Assembly (NCBI RefSeq): GCF_037975245.1
Contig: NC_092578.1
Coordinates: 5,247,001 to 5,311,000 of the forward strand
From: Apostichopus japonicus
Lineage: Eukaryota; Echinodermata; Holothuroidea; Aspidochirotida; Stichopodidae
Reading direction: 5' to 3'
Length of the DNA stretch: 64,000 bases
Shown: positions 1 to 12,000 of the stretch, piece after piece
How the letters are laid out: the number at the start of each line of letters is the position of its first letter
How positions within the stretch are numbered: the first letter of the stretch is position 1
Translations under genes and position numbers: made by a program
The notes under the pieces: model-generated
Seen by the model: only the letters and a program-made list of their open reading frames with translations
What the model was told of the DNA's origin: nothing
Databases searched by the model: none

Positions 1-2905
1 GTTGTTACTTCATATGTTGATACTGCAGGAGTGGTAACACTGGTAGTTGTTAACTCTGGTGTTGTGACAGCTGGTGTTGTTGTAGCCTTTGGTGTTGTCA
101 CTGCTTCTGTTGTTACTTCAGCTGTTGATACAACAGGAGTAGTGACACTGGTGGTTGGAATCTCAGGTGTTGTGACAGCTGATGTAGTTGTAGCAGATGT
201 AGTTGTAGCCTTAGGTGTTGTCACTGCTTCTGTTGTTACTTCAGCTGTTGACACTGCAGGAGTGGTAACACTGGTAGTTGTTAACTCTGGTGTTGTGACA
301 GCTGGTGTTGTAGCAGATGTAGTTGTAGCCTTCAATGTGGTAACAGCTTCTGTAGTTACTTCAGCTGTTGATACTGCAAGAGTGGTAACACTGGTGGTTG
401 TTATCTCAGGTGTTGCGACAGCTGGTGTTGTAGCAGATGTGGTTGTAGCCTTTAATGTGGTAACTGATTCTGTTGTTACTTCAGCTGTTGATACTGCAGG
501 AGTAGTGACACTGGTGGTTGTTATTTCAGGTGTTGTGACAGCTGGTGTTGTAGCAGATGTAGTTGTAGCCTTTGGTGTTGTAACTGCTTCTGTTGTTACA
601 TAGAAAACTGGAATGGTGGTTTGCACTGTGTTTTCCTTTACCAGTGTTTGATGAGAGACTTCTGTAGTAGGTGCAGTTGTTAACTCAGGTGAAGAGGATT
701 GCTGCTGTTCTGTTGTGGTCAATTCCTTTGTTGAGTACTGTGTTGTTACTTCAGCTGTTGATATGGCAGGAGTGGTAACACTGGTGGTTGTTACCTCTTG
801 TGTTGTGACAGCTGGTGTTGTAGCAGATGTAGTTGTAGCCTTTGGTGTGGTAACTGCTTCTGTTGTTACTTCAGCTGTTGATATGGCAGGAGTGGTAACA
901 CTGGTAGTTGTTATCTCTGGTGTTGTGACAGCTGGTGTTGTAGCAGATGCAGTTGTAGCCTTTGGTGTTGTGACTACTTCTGTTGTTACTTCAGCTGTTG
1001 ATATGGCAGGAGTGGTGACACTGGTGGTTGTTATCTCAGGTGTTGAGACAGCTGGTGTTGTAGCAGATGTAGTTGTAACTGTTGGTGTGGTAACTGCTTT
1101 TGTTGTTACTTCATATGTTGATACTGCAGGAGTGGTAACACTGGTAGTTGTTAACTCTGGTGTTGTGACAGCTGGTGTTGTAGCCTTTGGTGTTGTCACT
1201 GCTTCTGTTGTTACTTCAGCTGTTGATACAACAGGAGTAGTGACACTGGTGGTTGGAATCTCAGGTGTTGTGACAGCTGATGTAGTTGTAGCAGATGTAG
1301 TTGTAGCCTTAGGTGTTGTCACTGCTTCTGTTGTTACTTCAGCTGTTGACACTGCAGGAGTGGTAACACTGGTAGTTGTTAACTCTGGTGTTGTGACAGC
1401 TGGTATTGTTGTAGCCTTTGGTGTTGTCACTGCTGCTGTTGTTACTTCAGCTGTTGATACTACAGGAGTAGTGACACTGGTGGTTGTTATCTCAGGTGTT
1501 GTGACAGCTGATGTAGTTGTAGCAGATGTAGTTGTAGCCTTAGTTGTTGTCACTGCTTCTGTTGTAACTTCAGCTGATGTTACTACAGGAGTAGTGACAC
1601 TGGTGGTTGTTATCTCAGGTGTTGTGACAGCTGTTGTTGTAGCAGATGAAGTTGTAGCCTTAGGTGTTGTCACTGCTTCTGTTGTTACTTCAGCTGTTGA
1701 TACTACAGGAGTAGTGACACTGGTGGTTGTTATCTCAGGTGTTGTGACAGCTGGTGTTGTAGCAGATGTAGTTGTAGCCTTAGTTGTTGTCACTGCTTCT
1801 GTTGTTACTTCAGCTGTTGATACTACAGGAGTGGTGACACTGGTGGTTGTTATCTCAGGTGTTGTGACAGCTGGTGTTGTAGCAGATGTGGTTGTAGCCT
1901 TAGGTGTTGTCACTGCTTCTGTTGTTACTTGCGCTGTTGTTACTACAGGAGTAGTGACACTGGTGGTTGTTATCTCAGGTGTTGTGACAGCTGTTGTTGT
2001 AGCAGATGAAGTTGTAGCCTTAGGTGTTGTCACTGCTTCTGTTGTTACTTCAGCTGTTGATACTACAGGAGTAGTGACACTGGCGGTTGTTATCTCAGGT
2101 GTTGTGACAGCTGTTGTTGTAGCAGATGAAGTTGTAGCCTTTGGTGTGGTAACTGCTTCTGTTGTTACTTCAGCTGTTGATACTACAGGAGTAGTGACCC
2201 TGGTGGTTGTTATCTCAGGTGTTGTGACAGCTGTTGTTGTAGCTGATGTAGTTGTAGCCTTTGGTGTGGTAACTGCTTCTGTTGTTACTTCAGCTGTTGA
2301 TACTACAGGAGTAGTGACACTGGTGGTTGTTATCTCAGGTGTTGTGACAGCTGTTGTTGTAGCAGATGAAGTTGTAGCCTTAGGTGTTGTCACTGCTTCT
2401 GTTGTTACTTCCGCTGTTGTAACTACAGGAGTAGTGACACTGGTGGTTGTTATCTCAGGTGTTGTGACAGCTGTTGTTGTAGCAGATGAAGTTGTAGCCT
2501 TAGGTGTTGTCACTGCTTCTGTTGTTACTTCCGCTGTTGTAACTACAGGAGTAGTGACACTGGTGGTTGTAATCTCAGGTGTTGTGACAACTGATGTAGT
2601 TGTAGCAGATGTAGTTGTAGCCTTAGGTGTTGTCACTGCTTCTGTAGTTACTTCAGCTGTTGACACTGCAGCAGTGGTAACAATAGTAGTTGTTAACTCT
2701 GGTGTTGTGACAGCTGGTGTTGTAGCCTTTGGTGTTGTAACTGCTTCTGTAGTTACTTCAGCTGTTGACACTGCAGCAGTGGTGACACTGGTAGTTGTTA
2801 TCTCAGGTGTTGTGACAGCTGGTGTTGTAGCAGATGTAGTTGTAGCCTTTGGAGTGGTAACTGCTTCTGTTGTTACTTCAGCTGTTGATACTGCAGGAGT
2901 TGTAA
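1..2905 (-). repeat. Second coding minisatellite with higher-order structure
   Basis: Same 120-bp family as 5010-7870 but more diverged, with about 18 units at 715-2905 and about 5 at 1-603. Positions 1-303 match 1102-1404 almost base for base, including the rare tcatatgttgat and gtggttggaatctcag variants. Apart from one 3-bp indel the match is near perfect, so a multi-unit block was duplicated. Confidence 0.9.
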
Positions 2906-3067
2906 GTTGTGTTGTTGCAATTACTTTTGGAGGGTGTGTTGAGTTAATCGGTGGAATTGTCTCCACTGGTGGCAGGGAGAAGGTTGACGATATATGAGGA
3001 AGAGTAGTTGCTGAGTAAAATGTAGACGATACTGATGATTTGGATGTACTGGTTGCTGTAGTGGTTC
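1..3067 (-). CDS. Exon 37 (partial): second giant Thr-rich mucin exon
   Basis: The acceptor (tttttgtag) is at 3068-3069 and the exon is open to the window edge, at least 3,067 bp. After a unique Ser/Thr/Pro-rich lead ([31 protein letters not shown]) it encodes about 18 copies of the same 40-residue unit down to about 715. Then comes the junction module [12 protein letters not shown] (605-735), then about five more units to position 1. The junction module also occurs in exon 36 after the array, so part of that exon was duplicated. Some units carry AEV to ADEV or VVV changes, making this array more heterogeneous than the one in exon 36. Confidence 0.85.
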
Positions 3068-6000
3068 CTACAAAAATGAGACAGAAATGAATCTATTGGT
3101 TATATATCATGGTTTAAAAGTGATTTAGAATAATATGAAATAAAGACTTATACTTTAAATACAGTATTAAACTAGACATACTCTCGCTTTCAAAATGGTA
3201 ACCTGATAACAAGACATCGTCTAATGGCACATTTTGTTTTGTTTCATGACACTTTTCAACGAGAGGCAGGATGTGAGATCATGATTTCAGAAATCTTGAC
3301 TGGTAAGACCGGTAAAGGAAATTCGTTTGCAATCGATAGCAACCTTCCCAGCCTGATATTTGTTCAGACCGATATTTATGTTCAACTCGACAGATATCAC
3401 AGCAATACTTGCATCGGGCACTTTAGCCTTTTCAGGGACTTTGTTTTTCCCCCAAAGAAATAATTTGATACTTGGTCTGGCCAAAGGTAAGTTTAGAACA
3501 GTTGCATGTAAACCATTTTGCTATCAACCAGACTGATGGTTACTATGGATCATTGAATTTTTGAAGTCACATGAAAGGAATGACAGATCAAGCTGACACT
3601 AAGAGAAAACAGGCAATTGACATACTCCATGCACTTCAGGCTTCCAAACAAGTTATGATAAATGAGATATTTGAAAAGAACAGCTGCCGTGAGGTTTTAC
3701 TTAAAACCCTGTTGTCAAACTTGACATCTAAGTTTGAATAATTAACAAAGCAGGAGGATGCTAAATCATTATCCACATGATATTATATTCTACTGTTTAT
3801 AAAATGCTCATAAATTGCATACTAGTTTTATATATGTTTCCTTCAGTTTGTGATCTAGTAAACAAAGCAATTGATTTATATTGGAAAAAAAGGTTAAAAG
3901 GGACAGGAGAGATGGGGAGTGGTGTGGGGGGAGGAGTGGAGAAGAAATGAAAGATGGATATGAACTAGACAATTGTCATATTTAAGACCATTGTACACAT
4001 GACGTTGAAGTTCACTCAGTGTTTCACTCACCGCAACCCTTTTCATCTTCGTAGTCACCGCAATCGTTGATACCGTCGCAGAGCTTTCCGCCCTCCCCCG
4101 TCACCAGACAAAGACCGTTGGGACACTGGTACTGTCCCGGTGCACATGTGGTCACAGTGGTCCCTCTCGTGGTTGAAACCACGCTCAGCGTGAGAGTGGT
4201 TGGCATCTCGGTGGTGGCTCCAGCTGTACTGTACACGGTACTCGATGGGAAGAACGGAGACTGAGGTCTGAATGTGGTCGCCGTTATTGGCGGAGGGACG
4301 TCTGTGGTAGGTACGACCGGACTGGAATAAGACCTGCTGTTGGGTGTCACTGAGGGTAGTGTCGGTCTACTTGAAGGGATTTCTTCTGTCTCGGTGGGGG
4401 GCGGAGATTCAGATGTGTATCTGGCTTTCGTAGTTTGCTTCGCCTCTGTCGAATGATGCGGCGTTGTTGTCTCTACTGTCGACATTGCGGTGGGATGCAG
4501 TGTCTGATATCCCGTCGAGGAAGGATATGGACTGGTCGAGGGAAACGCTGGGGACATTATCTCTGGTGTCGAGCGAGACACCGTTGGTGGGATATTCGTA
4601 GTTCGTTCCTCGACCGGAGGGCTCGAATATTCGTTCGTTGTCGGTGACAGTGATGGTAGGGTAGGTCTGGTCGAGTGCACCACTGATGTCGTCGGCCCAG
4701 CAGTCTCAGAAGTGTACCTACCTTTAACTGTTGGGGTAGGTGAAGGTGGTTCACTCTGGTAGGTCGGGGTGGTTTCTTGTCCAGTTGTTAAGGTCACAGA
4801 TGCTGTAATCTCAGCTGTGGTTGGACCCTCACTGGTTTCTAGAGAGGGATGAGTGGTTGTCATATTGAAAACTGGAATGGTGGTTTGCACTGTGTTTTCC
4901 TTTACCAGTGTTTGATGGGAGACTTCTGTAGTAGGTGCAGTTGTTATCTCAGGTGAAGTGGATTGCTGCTGTTCTGTTGTGGTCACTTCCTTTGTTGAGT
5001 ACTGTGTTGTTACTTCAGCTGTTGACACTGCAGGAGTGGTGACACTGGTAGTTGTTATCTCAGGTGTTGTGACAGCTGGTGTTGTAGCAGATGTAGTTGT
5101 AGCCTTTATTGTGGTAACTGCTTTTGTTGTTACTCCAGCTGTTGATATGGCAGGAGTGGTGACACTGATAGTTGTTATCTCTGGTGTTGTGACAGCTGGT
5201 GTTGTAACAGATGTAGTTGTAGCCTTTGGTGTTGTAACTGTTTCTGTAGTGACTTCAGCTGTTGATACTGCAGGAGTGGTGACACTGGTAGTTGTTAACT
5301 CTGGTGTTGTGATTGCTGGTGTTGTAACAGATGTAGTCGTAGCCTTTGGTGTTGTAACTGCTTCTGTAGTGACTTCAGCTGTTGATACTGCAGGAGTGGT
5401 GACACTGGTGGTTGTTAACTTTGGTGTTGTGACAGCTGGTGTTGTAACAGATGTAGTTGTAGCCGTTGGTGTTGTAACTGCTTCTGTAGTGACTTCAGCT
5501 GTTGATACTGCAGCAGTGGTGACACTGGTGGTTGTGACAGCTGGTGTTGTAACAGATATAGTTGTTGCCTTTGGTGTTGTAACTGCTTCTGTAGTGACTT
5601 CAGCTGTTGATACTGCAGGAGTGGTGACACTGGTGGTTGTTAACTCTGGTGTTGTGACAGCTGGTGTTGTAACAGATGTAGTTGTAGTCTTTGGTGTTGT
5701 AACTGCTTCTGTAGTGACTTCAGCTGTTGATACTGCAGGAGTGGTGACACTGGTGGTTGTTAACTCTGGTGTTGTGACAGCTGGTGTTGTAACAGATGTA
5801 GTCGTAGCCTTTGGTGTTGTAACTGCTTCTGTAGTGACTTCAGCTGTTGATACTGCAGGAGTGGTGACACTGGTGGTTGTTAACTTTGGTGTTGTGACAG
5901 CTGGTGTTGTAACAGATGTAGTTGTAGCCTTTGGTGTTGTAACTGCTTCTGTAGTGACTTCAGCTGTTGATACTGCAGGAGTGGTGACACTGGTGGTTGT

Positions 6001-9000
6001 TAACTCTGGTGTTGTAACAGATATAGTTGTAGCCTTTGGTGTTGTAACTGCTTCTGTAGTGACTTCAGCTGTTGATACTGCAGGAGTGGTGACACTGGTG
6101 GTTGTTAACTCTGGTGTTGTGACAGCTGGTGTTGTAACAGATGTAGTTGTAGTCTTTGGTGTTGTAACTGCTTCTGTAGTGACATCAGCTGTTGATACTG
6201 CAGGAGTGGTGACACTGGTGGTTGTTAACTCTGATGTTGTGACAGCTGGTGTTGTAACAGATGTAGTCGTAGCCTTTGGTGTTGTAACTGCTTCTGTAGT
6301 GACTTCAGCTGTTGATACTGCAGGAGTGGTGACACTGGTGGTTGTTAACTTTGGTGTTGTGACAGCTGGTGTTGTAACAGATGTAGTTGTAGCCTTTGGT
6401 GTTGTAACTGCTTCTGTAGTGACTTCAGCTGTTGATACTGCAGGAGTGGTGACACTGGTGGTTGTTAACTCTGGTGTTGTGACAGCTGGTGTTGTACCAG
6501 ATGTAGTCGTAGCCTTTGGTGTGGTAACTGCTTCTGTAGTGACTTCAGCTGTTGATACTGCAGGAGTGGTGACACTGGTGGTTGTTAACTCTGGTGTTGT
6601 GATAGCTGGTGTTGTAACAGATGTAGTCGTAGCCTTTGGTGTTGAAACTGCTTCTGTAGTGACTTCAGCTGTTGATACTGCAGGAGTGGTGACACTGGTG
6701 GTTGTTAACTCTGGTGTTGTGACAGCTGGTGTTGTAACAGATGTAGTCGTAGCCTTTGGTGTTGTAGCTACTTCTGTAGTGACTTCAGCTGTTGATACTG
6801 CAGGAGTGGTGACACTGGTGGTTGTTAACTCTGGTGTTGTGACAGCTGGTGTTGTAACAGATGTAGTCGTAGCCTTTGGTGTGGTAACTGCTTCTGTAGT
6901 GACTTCAGCTGTTGATACTGCAGGAGTGGTGACACTGGTGGTTGTTAACTCTGGTGTTGTGACAGCTGGTGTTGTAACAGATGTAGTCGTAGCCTTTGGT
7001 GTTGTAACTGCTTCTGCTGTTACCTGAGCTGTTGATATGGCAGGAGTGGTGACACTGGTGGTTGTTAACTCTGGTGTTGTGACAGCTGGTGTTGTAACAG
7101 ATGTAGTCGTAGCCTTTGGTGTGGTAACTGCTTCTGTAGTGACTTCAGCTGTTGATACTGCAGGAGTGGTGACACTGGTGGTTGTTAACTCTGGTGTTGT
7201 GACAGCTGGTGTTGTAACAGATGTAGTCGTAGCCTTTGGTGTGGTAACTGCTTCTGTAGTGACTTCAGCTGTTGATACTGCAGGAGTGGTGACACTGGTG
7301 GTTGTTAACTCTGGTGTTGTGACAGCTGGTGTTGTAACAGATGTAGTCGTAGCCTTTGGTGTGGTAACTGCTTCTGTAGTGACTTCAGCTGTTGATACTG
7401 CAGGAGTGGTGACACTGGTGGTTGTTAACTCTGGTGTTGTGACAGCTGGTGTTGTAACAGATGTAGTCGTAGCCTTTGGTGTGGTAACTGCTTCTGTAGT
7501 GACTTCAGCTGTTGATACTGCAGGAGTGGTGACACTGGTGGTTGTTAACTCTGGTGTTGTGACAGCTGGTGTTGTAACAGATGTAGTCGTAGCCTTTGGT
7601 GTTGTAACTGCTTCTGTTGTTACCTGAGCTGTTGATATGGCAGGAGTGGTGACACTGGTGGTTGTTATCTCAGGTGTTGTGATTGCTGGTGTTGTAACAG
7701 ATGTAGTCGTAGCCTTTGGTGTTGTAACTACTTCTGTAGTGACTTCAGCTGTTGATACTGCAGGGGTGGTGACACTGGTGGTTGTTATCTCAGGTGTTGT
7801 GACAGCTGGTGTTGTAGCAGATGTAGTTGTAGCCTTAGGTGTTGTTAATGCTTCTGTTGTTACTTCAGAAGTCATTACCTCAGGAGTTGTGACAGCTAGT
7901 GTTGTAGTCAATGCAGATGAGGTAGTCGAGGTAGTTGTTATTGCCTCAGAGGTGATCCTTGGTGTAGACAGTGCAGTGGTATATTGTGACGTTGTGGTCC
8001 ACAGAGGACCTGTTGTGGATTTGGAGAACAAATCTGGGGTAGTGGGGTAGATGGGTGAGGTGATCCTCGTCATCAGTTTTTCGGTGGTGGTAGACGTAAC
8101 GCATGAATATTCATCGGATGCCCCCGGGCAGTCGGGAGTTCCATCACATCGTTGCCATATGTAGATACACAAATCTGCCTCCTGGCAGAGCCATTCATAC
8201 TCTGTACAACCTGAGTACTCTGTGGTATAGTGCGGGTGGGGAGTAGTTCCTGAATCAAACAAGATCAAATATTATCATTTTGAATGACACGGTGATTTAA
8301 ATAAAGTAACAAACGTCTATTATATCAAAGATAAAATCCCTTTTTAAACTAAAGGTATAACAATATAGTGTTGTCAGCCTAGCGTTGTCCGAAAATTAAA
8401 ACCATTCTGATTCTATCCATATACTAGGGCATGCTTAAAGGAAAAATATTTTCACCAAATGTTGAAATTTGGCCATTGAAATTTTTTCAACATTTAGATC
8501 TCAATTTTGGGACATGGCATGACTTAGTTGTATGTTGTCTTTTTTATGAAGTTTATACAATCTTATCTTTTACGGATTAAACTGTGGTACTAGCAAACAT
8601 AGTAACAGCTTTGCATCCCAGCTTGCCTCTTCCTGATCCTACACTCAGTTATACAACCATCCTCTGTTTTATCATTTCTGCAAGTTGCAAGTTCAGCACA
8701 ACAATGACTGAGAACCATATTCTAAGCCATAGAATCCGTCAGCTTTTTTTACAATTATACAAGAAAATTAAAAAACAAGCAAGAGCAAAGAAATTTATGG
8801 CTACAGTAGGTCAGGAATTAAGCCAGTGACCTTTGGCTTATATAGTGTACAAGGCACTGTGGCTGCTGATGAGCACCCCTAGTAAAGAAATGCCTATATA
8901 GCCCAGTCGGTAGAGCGATGGGTTTTTAACTGCAGAGGTCACTGGTTCCAATCCCTTGTTTAGCTATAACTTGCTTTCTTTCTAACATTTTGTAATGAGA

Positions 9001-12000
9001 AGAGTTTTTTTGCCTAATAGCTTCATCTACTAATGTTACCCACTGGGGAACGAGTCACTGGAAACTATTCAGTTCTGGACTATCCAGTCAAACAAAGGCA
9101 ACACATGGGTCTCACACATTAGACCATGGGTGTCACACATGGACTTAGCTCTCAACTTCACAATGCCAGAACAAAGAGTGTGCATGCTGCATGTAGTGAA
9201 AGATCACACAGTGGCAATCCTTAATCTACAGTACACTGCTGGATTTATTCTCGACTCTGTTAGATGAGTCGTCTGTAATACTTTTCTATTCTTACCGCAG
9301 TTTATTTCGTCGCTCATGTCACCGCAGTCATTGACTCCATTGCACACGGCACCATCTATCCCACCTGGGACGCAAATGCTGTTGTTGCAGGTAAACTCGC
9401 CAACATCACAGACTCTTGGAGTGGTATCTGAAATATCAAAACCAATATTGCAACAAAACCAGCTAAAGTGAGTGCTTGGCTGACAAAACAGGATGACGTA
9501 GTAGAATTACGTATTTACGAATTTGATAACGTAGTCAAATTAGTTTGAAGAGGTAAACTTATAAAGGAATGGTCTCACTTTAATCAAATCCGTTTGTCAG
9601 TGAAGTAGAGGGCTGAAGACTAAAAGGATGGTAAAGATGTCATGAGATCCTAAGCTGAAATTTCCCATAATACTACAAATGCTCTCAAAATTGACTAATT
9701 TGGATCTAGTAAGGGTCCATACTGGAAACAACACAAGCAACAATAAATTGACCTATCAATTAGTTAATTAATTAACCAATCAAAGAACCGATCGATGGTT
9801 TGCCTTTAAGTTTAGCAAATTCCCTTTGAGAAACCCTAGATGTGAGCCCAAGGCAGATCTTTCTTCTTAATTTATACTCGTTGGTGTCCAAAAATGTTCT
9901 TGTACCGTAAAACGATTTTGTCTGCCAAATAACAGAATGAGAACATGTAAAGATGTGTCTTAAATTTCCTTGATGTAAGACAAACTGTTGACTCTGCAGT
10001 ATAAATAAGCTGTTCAGTTGTTGATGTAATGTATTAGGATTCAATATAAAACATAAAAGATAAAGCTGTAAGCCTAGACTAAACAACGAACAGAATATTT
10101 ATCTTACACGTAATTCCAGGCGATGTAGTAGATGAGAGTGACTCTGTCGTGGTTGGTTCAGAATGTGTTGTAGTCAACCAAGTCTCCTTCGTGGTAGATA
10201 GCAGCTCTTTTGTAGTCATCCAGTTCATCTCTGTAGTCGTTGCTTGCCGCGGTGTAGTCACCTCTGTTGTAGTCGTTGACTCTAATGTCGTCACCCAGCT
10301 TGACTCTGTAGTCGTTGGCTCGACCGAGTAAGTTCCTGTACCGATTGGAATACAAATAATCTAAGTTCAGGGTCTACATGATGGCATAATTAGGTTAATA
10401 TGTTCTACATTTCAGTTTCATCCAGCTAAGAAAAACAGAAAGAATTCAAAATTATGAAAGAAAGAAATTTTGGCCTGAATGAACAGACCAACCAGCAACA
10501 TGCAGACAGGTAAATCACCCCACGTGACCAGTCCGTGTTTCTTTTGAAATTTCAAGTTTGTAATCCTCTACTATGTTTTGCTATGCTTGAGATAAGCCAA
10601 CATAAAGCCTGAATTGAAGTATCCTATAGCAAGCATTCCATTTCAGAATAATTACCCTCATAAACTAGATAGAAAACTAGAGCGGACAGACCTATCAAAA
10701 TGCTCTTTAAAAATGATGATGCATAGAAATATGCCCAATTTTTTAAATGGCATGTAAAATAAAAACAACATCCTGTTGATTCACACTGTTAACAAGAAAG
10801 GCCCACATCAGTCAATGTCTTGAATGTATGTGTCAGGTGATGGAGAGGTAATGTTGAAAAAATCATTCATATTTTGGTATTTAAAGCCTTTCGAATTAAA
10901 TCCACGAATAATTAATACCGTACCACAATCAGCTTCATCTGTGTAATCGCCGAAGCCGCAATCGAAGACTCCATCACATACTCGACCGGGTAGGATACAT
11001 TTACCGTTTAAGCACTGAAACTCTCCAGGTGCACAGGTAGGTAAAACTGAAAAACAAAAACATTCCATCATTTACTTTAAAGATACAGAGTAAACCCAAC
11101 TGTCTAAATATGGCTTGCAAATTGTCTCTGCTTCCTACCACATGTTTTCAAAACTTGTTAAGGCACCTCGGTATGTGGAAGCAAAAGGTGTAACAATTAC
11201 TAACACACTTTATATTATGTTGTAAAATTGATGATTTCAATACACTGCATTATGTTAACAAAAATCATGTATTGTCCTGTGAGTATAGTCAGAATACTTT
11301 CACTTTACCCCCTCAGTGGTATAGCAAGGAGCAACATGTCCCGTCCCCCCCCTCCTCTATCCCATCCTATCATGATGTTTGGCCCCAGTTTAAAGCCCAA
11401 GCAAAACTGAAACACTCTCCGTTTAGGTTACATCTACATTTCCCAGAGTTGGGTAACATTAGGCTAAGTAAATGCTAACAGAGGGAATTTGCATCGGCCA
11501 CACTGGCCTAATTACCCCACTTTTTACCCTCCATATCCCAAGGTATACTCTGATGCGAGTACACTACACATGTAGCGTTCCTGTCAGTATTGTATGAATA
11601 CTGTCAGTATACCCTCCATTCTCTACAATACTACACTGCAGCATACTGCAACATGTGTAGGCGATGCACTGTAGCGTGAGTATAGTCACAATACTGGAGT
11701 ATACTCTCAATACATACCACAGTCGGCTTCATCAGACTGGTCCAGACACTGAGCCTTGCCATCACACTGATAGGTCAAATCAATACACTTGCCACTGGTT
11801 ATGCACTGAAATTCACCAGCCGTACAGCGACCTGTACGATACAATGAAGATCAAAAGGGTGGCCGATCCTATTTTGAAAAGCCGATTAATTCTTAGAGAA
11901 AACTAAGATAACAGAAAAAAAGTGTGGTGGCACAGAAATAATAGATGCTAGCTTATCTCTCACCACTAAATTGTAACATTTTTGATTCAAGAAACTTGAA

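Noticed and set aside
1-2905. CRISPR-like direct repeats
   Set aside because: Units are contiguous 120-bp coding repeats without spacers, in a eukaryotic gene.
715-2997. 760-residue plus-strand open frame (Val-rich, [11 protein letters not shown] type)
   Set aside because: It is the antisense of the Thr-rich mucin array. The repeat lacks stops on both strands. No splice-supported extension, and the minus frame is linked in phase to LDLa exons.
4958-7627. Plus-strand open frames of 689 and 196 residues
   Set aside because: Same antisense artefact over exon 36; they are interrupted only where a unit has tacctgagct, which is synonymous or conservative on the coding strand.
8892-8965. Functional tRNA-Lys(TTT)
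   Set aside because: The promoter boxes are good, but anticodon and T stems have multiple mismatches and the acceptor stem does not pair.
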